This document shows positions 56,894 through 64,000 of a stretch of 64,000 bases of DNA, piece after piece; positions within the stretch are counted from its first letter, which is position 1; every line of letters starts with the position of its first letter. The notes below the pieces were generated by a model that did no database searches, was not told the origin of the DNA, and worked only from the letters and a program-made list of their open reading frames with translations. Both the position numbers and the translations under genes were made by a program. This DNA is from Closterium sp. Naga37s-1 (lineage: Eukaryota; Streptophyta; Zygnematophyceae; Desmidiales; Closteriaceae). The stretch covers positions 131,501 through 195,500 of the forward strand of contig CANJKZ010000015.1 in assembly GCA_947471745.1 (NCBI GenBank), in the 5' to 3' direction.

Positions 56894-57412
56894 CACCACC
56901 CTCTGCCCTGCCTCTCCCCTCCCGCGGCTGCTACTGTGGGGGGTAGGTGGCGGGAGCGGGGGGGTGGGAGGGCTGGCTGCAGTGTGAAGGACAGGGCAGA
57001 GACAACTGTGGGTTGGGCAGGGGTGTGGAGGAAGGAAGGGAGGGAGGGGGTGCGGTTCCAGGGGGTGGCTGAAATGCGGGGTGAGGTTGAAGGACGGTGG
57101 TTGATTGGGGGTGCGGATGTGGGGTTTAGTAAGAGGGGACGCTGCGGCCACCCCCCCACCTCCTCTCCTCATCCCCCACTCAACCCCCCTTTCGTAAAAG
57201 GGGGTTAGTAAGAGGGGACGCCGCGGCCACCCCCCCACCTCCTCTCCTCATCACTCACTCACCTCCTCCTGTGTCCTCATCTCCTCTCCTCTCCTCTCTC
57301 CCTCTCGCCGCCTCCCCTCACGTACCCCTCTGCCGTCTCCCACTGCGCCAGCTATACCCCTTCAGGGGGTGTTGACTACTCTAGTTCCTACTGCAAGCAG
57401 GCTAAGGGGGTG

Positions 57413-57661
57413 TGTCAAAGTTATATTTAAGATATATCCTGCTTGCTGTAGTTACTGTAGTTATAGTTCTTTGCTGTTGGTGGTGCACCTCTTGTTTGTG
57501 TTTCTCGACTATATCTTGTATGCTTTGCTTTAGTGAAGCTAACTTGTTTGGTCAATTTCTCTCGACACTCCCTTGGCCTTGACCTCGACAATAGCTTGGC
57601 CTAGGCTACTAAGCCTAGGCCCTCCTTAAACCCGGTTACCCGCTTCGATAGTGTTTTGACA
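57413..57661 (+). repeat. Internal divergent LTR of element I
   Basis: 249 bp, the same length as the terminal LTRs. It shares TTGGTGGTGCACCTC and TTGGCCTAGGCTACTAAGCC with them but differs widely elsewhere. TGTCAAAG start and TTTTGACA end. It is preceded by a purine tract GGGGGTG and followed by a PBS TGGTAACAGAGTGG at 57662. Confidence 0.92.
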
Positions 57662-59242
57662 TGGTAACAGAGTGGTCCGTCCTAGGACCTATTTCGTTTA
57701 TGGGCCCACCACATTTCGCGACTGCTACAGTTAGTGGCGCGAAATCCGCACCTTGCGTATCTTTTTTTTTTCCCTGCTGCTCGCGCTGCCCCCCGTCGCC
57801 TGCCTCGTCGCGGCTCTCAGCGCGACGGGCGCGGCGGACGCTATGGCGAACGCCAGCGGACCCGCCGCCAGCGACCCGCCAGCGAAGTCGCCAGCGAAGT
57901 CGTCAGCGGCCCGCGATCGCGTTTGCGCCATCGACTGCAGCCAGCGCCACCTTGCACCTCGCCCGTCGCACCGGCGGTCGCTGTGGGGGGGAGAGGGAAG
58001 AAGGGATGGGAGTGGCGGCGGAACTCTGTGGGGGCGAGAGGGAAGAGGGGATAGGAGTGACGGGGGAACGCCAGCGACGATCGCCAGAGCACTGGCGATC
58101 GCCCCAGCCGCTCATTCGCCCGCTCTGCCCGTCGCATTCCCCCCGCCCCCTGCCCGTCACCCCCCCCCCCCCCCCCCCGTCGCGACTGTTTGCGTGTGCA
58201 GCGGCGGTCGCCATGGGGAGGAGAGGGAGGAGGGGAAGGGAGTGGCGGTGGGACGCTGTGGAAAGGAGAGAGAGGAGGGGAAGGGAGTGGTGGCGGAACA
58301 GCACCAGCGCCAGCCGCCAGCACCAGGAACCAGCACCAGCGCCAGCCGCCAGCACCAGGAACCAGCCCCAGCGCCAGCCGCCAGCACCAGGAACCAGCCC
58401 CAGCGCCAGCCGCCAGCACCAGGAACCAGCCCCAGCGCCGTCACGCCAGCACTACCGCCAGCACCAGCGCCATCCGCCAGCGTCACCACCAGCACCACCG
58501 CCCGTCCCTTCCCCCTCCCCTGTCGCCCTCCCTTCCGTGACTGCGGATGTGGTGGGGGAGGTGGCGTGGAGGGGATTGCCACCGTGGCCTCCCTGCGCTT
58601 CCCCACCCGTCCCGCCCCTGCGCGTTTGCAGCGGCAATCCCTGTGTGGGGGAGGAAGGGGGGAAGGGGGTGATGGCGGGACGGGGGTGGCGTGGAAATGG
58701 TGGCCGCCTTGAGCCACTGCAGCACCACCCTCTGCCCTGCCTCGCTCCTCCTGCGGCTGCTGCTGTGGGGGGGAGGTGGCAGGGACGGGGGGGTGGGGGG
58801 GCTGGCTGCCATGTGAAGGACAGTGCAAGGACTACTGTGGGTGGGGCAGGGGTGTGGAGGAAAGAAGGGGGGGGAGGGAGTGCGGTTCGAGGGGCGGCTT
58901 GAATGGGGGGTGAGGTTCAAGGGGGGTGGTTGATTGGGGGTGGGGATGTGGGGGTTAGTAAGAGGGGACGCCGCGGCCACCCCCCCACCTCCTCTCCTCA
59001 TCCCCCACTCACCCCCCCCCTTCGTAAAAGGGGGTTAGTAAGAGGGGACGCCGCGGCCACCCCCCCACCTCCTCTCCTCATCCCTCACTCACCTCCTTAG
59101 TTCTTACCTCCTCTCCTCTCCTCTCTCTCTCTCTCGCCTCCTCCTCCTCACTTACCTCTCTGCCGTCTTCCACTGCGCCTGCTACACTCCTTCAGGGGGT
59201 GTGACTTCCTCTAGCTATGAGCTGGAGGCAGTTAAGGGGGTG
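57662..59242 (+). other. Internal region 2 of element I
   Basis: Parallels region 1: GACGGGCGCGGCG start, a 32-bp array (58296-58440, about four copies around CCAGGAACCAGC), a C-run (58161-58178), TTAGTAAGAGGGGACGC twice (near 58955 and 59036) and the CTCCTCTCCTC tail. It ends TTAAGGGGGTG. No domain in any frame. Confidence 0.8.
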
Positions 59243-59491
59243 TGTCGCGATACATATTTTATATGTATGTTTATAACTGCCTGTAGCATCAGCTTTAGTG
59301 TAGTTATGCCTTCTTACATTGGTGGTGCACCTTCTCTTTGTTCCTTTGCTATATGTTCTTGCAAACCTATAGTGAAATCATTCCATTCTCGACATCCTCC
59401 CTTGGCTTGACACTCTCGTCACCCGCTTGGCCTAGGCTTCTAAGCCTAGGCCCTAGTCAAACCCGTTCCTAGCTAAGTTCGTCTCGTGACA
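59243..59491 (+). repeat. 3' LTR of element I
   Basis: Matches 55459-55707 except for two positions near CTAAGCCTAG, then CTCCC. Confidence 0.95.
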
Positions 59492-59496
59492 CTCCC

Positions 59497-62400
59497 CAGC
59501 CTTGCTGTGGACGGGGAAGGTTGGCGATGCGTCTGCGTTCCGTGTCTGGGGATCTCGGGCGTTTGTCCGCGACTTGTCTGCGGACAAGCTGTCCCCTCGT
59601 GCTGCTCCTTGCGTCTTCCTTGGCTTCCCCCCTGACGCGCCAGGGTGGCAGTTCTACCACCCCACCTCTCGCCGTGTTCTGTCCTCCCAGGACGTCACGT
59701 TTGACGAGTCGGTCCCCTACTACCGCCTCTTCCCCTACCGCACTCCGTCCCTCCCCCCGCCACCGCTCTTCCTTGTACCAGGTCCCCCCCCGGTAGACCC
59801 CCTCCCCCTTCAGGGTCCTGCCCCTTCAAGTGTGTCCCAGGTAGACGGAGTCGAGCCTGTCGAGGTTACTGGTGACTCTGGTGCTGCTGAGGGTGCTGAG
59901 CCTGGGGGTGCTGACTCTGGGGGTGCTGAGCGTGTGGGTGCTACGCCTGGGGGTGCTGAGCCGGAGGGTGCTACTACTGGGGGTCCTGAGCCTGGGGGTG
60001 CTGAGCCTGGGGGTGCTACTACTGGGGTTGCTGAGCCTGGGGGTGCTGAGCCTGGGGGTGCGGAGCCTGAGGGAGCTGGGCCTGCTCGTGTGGCGTCTGG
60101 CGGTGCTGAGCCTGGAGGTTCTCCGGGTGCTTCGTCTCGGCGGGAGCCACTCTCTCCACAAGAGCTGCGCGAGTGGTTTGCCCGGCGCTGGAGGCGTGCT
60201 GCTGGAGCTGGAGGTTCTTCGGCTGCTGAGGGTGCTGGTGCCGTGGGTCCCGGAGGTGCTCGTACTGGGAGTACTGGAGCTGCTGGGCCTGCGGGTACGA
60301 CTGGAGCTGGAGCTGCTGAGGGTGTTGGCGCTGAGGCTACTGCTGTCGGTCCTGGAGGCGGTCCTGCTGGGGGTACTACTGGTGCTGCTGGAGGTCCTGG
60401 AGCTGGAGGTGCTGCTGGCGCTGGTGCTGCCGCTGGGGGTACTGGTGCTGTCCCTGCTGTGTCTGGAGTCGCCGCGCGGCCTCGGCCGTACTTCGTTCCG
60501 CTCCTTCAGCAGGTTCTTGGTCTCCCGCCTTCTACTGGTCCTCCTCCTCCCTTAGAGTGTCCACAGCCTGTCCCGTCACAGTTCCAGTTACAGCCGGCCT
60601 CCCCACTGCCCGCTCCCTCTCCCTACACTGGTCCTACTGGAGGTCTTGCTGAGCGTCGTAAGCCTGCGTCCCGCCCTGCGTCGCCTGTCCATGCTGCTCG
60701 CACTAGTGGTCGTGGTTCGCGTCAGCGTCCTCCTCCTGTCCCTGGCACACACCGGATGTCTCTGCGTCCGTCCACTGCTCCTCTGCGTGCCCCTTTGCCT
60801 TCTCCTCCTGAGTCCTCTCTTCCTGCTCTTCCTGACCCGGAGTCGGACTCTCTTCGTGCTGCCAGTCCTACTGTCACACGTCTCCTTGCTACTGTTGTCA
60901 CTGACCCTTCCTTTGAGTCCACTGCTGCGTCTGCCCTAGTTACTGAGCTCGTCGACTTTGCTGCTCGCTGTCGTCTAGACTACGCTGCTAGTCTTGTTGC
61001 TGAGTCTGTCTGTCCTCCGTCCATCGGGGGTGAGTGTGCCCTTGGCACGGACGTCCTTGAGGACAGGCAGGAGGAGTTCCAGTGTTTGGCTGCTGCTTCA
61101 CCTCATCTCGTGTCCGTACTGCTTACCCCTGAGCGAGACCCGGATGCACTTGACATCCCGACTCCGCGCTCTTACGCGGAGGCGATAGAGGGTCCCTACT
61201 CCTCTCAGTGGCAGGCAGCTATGGACGCAGAGATGGCTTCCTGGAAGTCCACAGGCACCTACGTCGACGAGGTTCCCCCGCCTGGGGCGAACATCGTCAG
61301 TGGCATGTGGATTTTCAGGGTGAAGCGGCCGCCGGGTTCTCCGCCTGTCTTCAAGGCGCTTTACGTGGCTCGTGGCTTCAGTCAGCGGCAGGGAGTTGAC
61401 TACTTTCAGACCTTCTCTCCCACCCCGAAGATGACCACTCTTCGGGTACTGCTGCACATAGCTGCTCACCGCGACTACGAGCTGCACTCTCTTGACTTCA
61501 GCACTGCTTTCTTGCAGGGCAGCCTGCATGAGGAGATCTGGCTGCGTCGCCCACCTGGCTTCACTGGGTCTTTTCCTCCTGGCACCCAGTGGAGCCTCCG
61601 GCGGCCAGTCTACGGTCTCCGCCAGGCACCGCGTGAGTGGCACGACACACTGAGGACTACACTTGCGGCTCTTGGGTTTGCTCCCTCTACTGCCGACCCG
61701 TCGCTGTTTCTGCGCACCGACACTTCTTTGCCGCCGTTCTACATCCTCGTGTACGTCGACGACTTGGTCTTTGCCACAGCTGACACTGCTGGACTTGCCC
61801 ACGTGAAGTCCGAGCTGCAGAAGAGACACACGTGCACAGACCTGGGTGAACTGCGCAGCTACCCTGGCTTGCAGATCACCCGGGACAGAGCACGCCGCAC
61901 CATTACCCTGACTCAGTCACACATGGTGCAGCAGGTCCTTCAGCGCTTCGGCTTCACGTACTCCTCGCCTCAGGCCACTCCTCTGCCTACTCGCCACTCG
62001 CTCTCAGCTCTGCCTTCGGATGAGTCCGTAGAGTCGAGTGGCCCGTACCCAGAGCTTGTTGGCTGCCTCATGTACCTGATGACCTGCACACGACCTGACC
62101 TTGCATACCCTCTTAGCATTCTCGCACGCTATGTTGCTCTTGGGAGACACAGACCGGAGCACATGGCTGCAGCGAAGAGGGTGTTGCGCTACTTGTGCAG
62201 TACGTCGGGCATGGGGCTTGTGCTTGGAGGGCAGAGTCCAGTGGTCCTCACTGGGCACGCAGACGCTTCTTGGGCTGACGACCAGGCTACGCAGCGGTCG
62301 TCACAGGGTTACACCTTCAGCCTTGGTTCCGGTTCTGTTTCGTGGCGGGCTACCCGCTCGTCTTCTGTTCTCGGCTCCAGTTGTGAGGCTGAGATCTACG

Positions 62401-62735
62401 CTGGGGCCATGGCTGCACAGGAGCTTCGCTGGCTCACCTACCTGCTGACTGACCTCGGAGAGCCGCCTCGTTCTCCTCCAGTGCTGTACGTAGACAACAA
62501 GGCCATGCTGGCCTTGTGTCGAGAGCAGAGACTGGAGCACAGAACGAAGCACATTGCTCTCCGCTACTTCCTTGCTCGTGAGCTACAGCAGCGTGGTCAG
62601 CTGCGACTTGCGTACGTGGCCTCTCAGGCCAACACTGCTGATATCTTCACCAAGGCACTTGCGCCTTGTGATCATCAGCGTTTCTGTACTCAGCTCGGCC
62701 TTGTGCCTACCTTGCCTCACTTGCTCACCCCTTGA
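59497..62735 (+). pseudogene. Element H integrase end, linker, RT and RNase H
   Basis: Joined to 55458 the frame is continuous (the insertion plus duplication is 4,038 bp, divisible by three). The integrase C-terminal part runs FRVWGSRAFVRDL to FDESVPYYRLFPY. The linker (about 59870-60470) has PGGAEPGGAT repeats and SPQELREWFARRW. The RT core runs from about 61150 to 61990 with RYVARGFSQ-like sequence (one Arg is Leu: ALYVARGF) and catalytic YVDD at 61752-61763. RNase H has GHADASWADD, CEAEIYAGAMAAQELRWL and YVDNKAM, then ANTADIFTKAL. There are no stops before TGA 62733-62735. Confidence 0.95.
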
Positions 62736-62942
62736 CCTTGTTTGTACTGTTACATATATATATACACGTGCTCTTGCTTGTCTAGCCTTATATATATATG
62801 TAATCCTGCATGTGAACTGGCCTTGTGGCCTTGAACTTGTGCTCGGAATGTGTGGTGACTTTGTGATCCACCCTGAGCTTGCTTTGCTTTGCTTGACTGG
62901 TCTTGTGACCCCTTGTTCTCCCCCACTTTGCCTATGGGGGTG
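62736..62942 (+). promoter_or_regulatory. 3' non-coding block and purine tract of H
   Basis: TATATATATATAC, GAACTGGCCTTGTGGCCTTG, GATCCACCCTGAGC, GACTGGTCTTGTGACC and TATGGGGGTG next to the LTR. Confidence 0.6.
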
Positions 62943-63071
62943 TGTCAGATTTATATGACAGAGCTACTGTAGGCTATAGTGGGGTAGCACATATGGGGTA
63001 CAGTTTTCTAGGGTTTGTATTTGTACCCAACTTTCCCTTAGTCATTCTCATTCCTGTTTTCTCAATTCACA
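62943..63071 (+). repeat. 3' LTR of element H
   Basis: 129 bp, no difference from the 5' LTR seen by eye, followed by CTCGG. Confidence 0.95.
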
Positions 63072-63270
63072 CTCGGTTGGTAACCCGCACTTCGGACCTC
63101 CGCCTCGACCATTCCCAGCCTCGGCACTAGGCCCGTAGCGCACCCCATTTTTACGCATTACTGTTACCACGCTAGCTTCGCTATATATTCTTCGCTCATG
63201 CCCTCGCTCAATGGATTGTTTTGTTTTGATAGTGCAATTCTCGCTCGCTCGCTCAAATGCACTCGTAACA
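63072..63270 (+). repeat. Probable 5' LTR of Ty3/gypsy element K, right part
   Basis: Ends CGTAACA, followed after CT by TGGTATCAAAGCC (63273), a plant-type primer site. TATATATTC at 63183 could be a TATA box. The left part is separated by H. Confidence 0.65.
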
Positions 63271-63451
63271 CTTGGTATCAAAGCCTACGATTTCTTCTCG
63301 GACCGCACCCACACCTTCGCTTCCCCACTATCCCAATGTTTGGGGGGGGTAGACGTCTCTCAGCGTTCAGGCACCGCCGCTCGAAGTGCTCTCTCGAAAG
63401 CACGCACGGCCACGACCGAGGCTCTCGCTGAGCTTGCTGGACACCCCCGCC

Positions 63452-64000
63452 ATGGCCGAATTCAATCTCGCGACACTGACGCAGGAGCAGCTCGACCGAC
63501 TCGTGCGCCAACTCGAAGATTCGGCGCTCAAAATTGCGGCACTCACGGCGGAATGCGACTCCGCTCGTCAGCAATCAACGGTAAATGCACCTACACCAAC
63601 ACAAGCACCTGCAAATGCACCTGTGCAAAAGGAGGAGCCCATCATAATTTTGTTCGGCATACCGTCACAACACGATAGTGTGGGACAGCGCTCAGGCGCA
63701 GCCAGTGATGGCGCCGCCCAATCAATGCCTGGCATGGAGAGGAACAGGGCCGCACCAACCACACAGGGGCCTCGCGAGGCCCGTCGGCACGTGAAGTTTG
63801 CAGCAACGAGTGGCAACAACGATGTCATCGCACAGATGATGATCAAGCCGCAGCGCCTGCCCTGCTTCGATCCTAGCCAACGTGGATGTCCGATGGTTCA
63901 ATCGTGGATTTTCATGATGAATGTCTTCTTCGACGCGAACTACGTTGATTCGGACGGAGGGAAGATTCGGTATGCTGTTTCGCTGCTGAGGGGCCCCGCC
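63452..64000 (+). CDS. Ty3/gypsy element K gag, 3' partial
   Basis: ATG at 63452 opens 183 codons with no stop before the window ends. The N-terminus MAEFNLATLTQEQLDRLVRQ looks like a short coiled coil. A Pro/Ala/Gln-rich spacer follows, and from about codon 138 PCFDPSQRGCPMVQSWIFMM and VFFDANYVDSDGGKIRYAVS with LLRGPA match the start of the retrotransposon gag domain. Codon use is less GC-biased than in the copia elements. The intact frame suggests a recent copy. Confidence 0.8.
   Translation, partial: MAEFNLATLTQEQLDRLVRQLEDSALKIAALTAECDSARQQSTVNAPTPTQAPANAPVQKEEPIIILFGIPSQHDSVGQRSGAASDGAAQSMPGMERNRAAPTTQGPREARRHVKFAATSGNNDVIAQMMIKPQRLPCFDPSQRGCPMVQSWIFMMNVFFDANYVDSDGGKIRYAVSLLRGPA

Larger units (their letters stand above)
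55708..57412 (+). other. Internal region 1 of element I
   Basis: GC-rich, with GTCGCCAGCCCGTCGCG words (55810-55960), two tandem arrays and a tail with TTAGTAAGAGGGGACGC (57126 and 57207) and a CTCCTCTCCTC pyrimidine region. It ends with CTAAGGGGGTG, a purine tract. Long frames on both strands come from the arrays only. Confidence 0.8.
55459..59491 (+). mobile_element. Non-coding LTR element I with a third internal LTR
   Basis: 4,033 bp. The terminal LTRs of 249 bp differ at two positions by eye. The target duplication CTCCC is perfect (55454-55458 and 59492-59496). PBS TGGTATCGAGCTAC is at 55708. A divergent LTR of the same length (57413-57661) with its own PBS divides the interior in two. 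Neither half encodes any gag or pol motif. It must use proteins from another element. Confidence 0.9.
51438..63071 (+). mobile_element. Ty1/copia element H, nearly intact, split by element I
   Basis: Two 129-bp LTRs look identical. The target duplication CTCGG is perfect (51433-51437 and 63072-63076). PBS TGGTATAGAGCGGG begins at 51567. Without element I it has one gag-pol frame of about 1,976 codons, broken only by one TAG. It is the youngest complete copia in the window apart from the insertion it carries. Confidence 0.96.

Noticed and set aside
56143..57208. Several open frames of more than 300 codons on both strands
   Set aside because: They consist of the 31-bp and 16-bp arrays, whose units lack stops in all frames; no conserved domain.

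Overview
The window is nuclear DNA from a GC-rich streptophyte, most likely a charophyte green alga. The support is plant-type spliced genes, a (CCCTAAA)n telomere-type repeat, and Ty1/copia and Ty3/gypsy elements primed from initiator-Met-like sites. The lineage is an inference; a zygnematophyte such as Closterium would fit, but no search was run. Two host genes are visible. At the left edge is the 3' part of a very large, low-complexity-rich gene resembling the RIF1 family (1-4932, +). In the centre is a seven-exon fucosyltransferase-like glycosyltransferase gene (40342-44106, +). Almost everything else is transposable elements inserted into one another.

Layout: copia A (5473-12765, +, decayed) is followed by a LINE-like reverse transcriptase relic (12870-13285) carrying a reverse-oriented solo LTR. 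That solo LTR is split by copia B (13305-27131, +), and B's gag is split by copia D (14532-21770, +). To the right of B lie the rest of the solo LTR, a second copy of the same LTR/LINE junction, a truncated copia C and the LINE 3' end (27132-28481). Then comes copia E (about 28860-32210, -, no RT seen), whose leader is split by copia F (32992-39582, -). The glycosyltransferase gene follows. Copia G (44415-51007, +, same subfamily as F) lies 308 bp past its stop codon. Finally the LTR of a Ty3/gypsy element K is split by copia H (51438-63071, +, almost intact, LTRs identical by eye). H is in turn split by non-coding element I (55459-59491), which has a third, divergent LTR in its middle. The K gag frame is open to the end of the window.

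The copia elements share one plan: LTRs of 125-151 bp, a tandem-repeat GC-rich leader, then Gag capsid, Gly-rich tract, unusual zinc knuckle, protease, GAG-pre-integrase, integrase, a repetitive Gly/Ala/Pro linker, reverse transcriptase and RNase H, and finally a conserved 3' non-coding block and purine tract. F and G lack the capsid part. Perfect 5-bp target-site duplications were read for B, D, F, G, H and I and near-perfect ones for A and the solo LTR, so the order of insertion is clear. The most unusual observations are a telomere-repeat patch that replaces part of B's integrase, the three-LTR non-coding element I, a zinc knuckle with a 13-residue first loop kept across families, and a short LREW-type motif present in both Gag and the integrase-RT linker.
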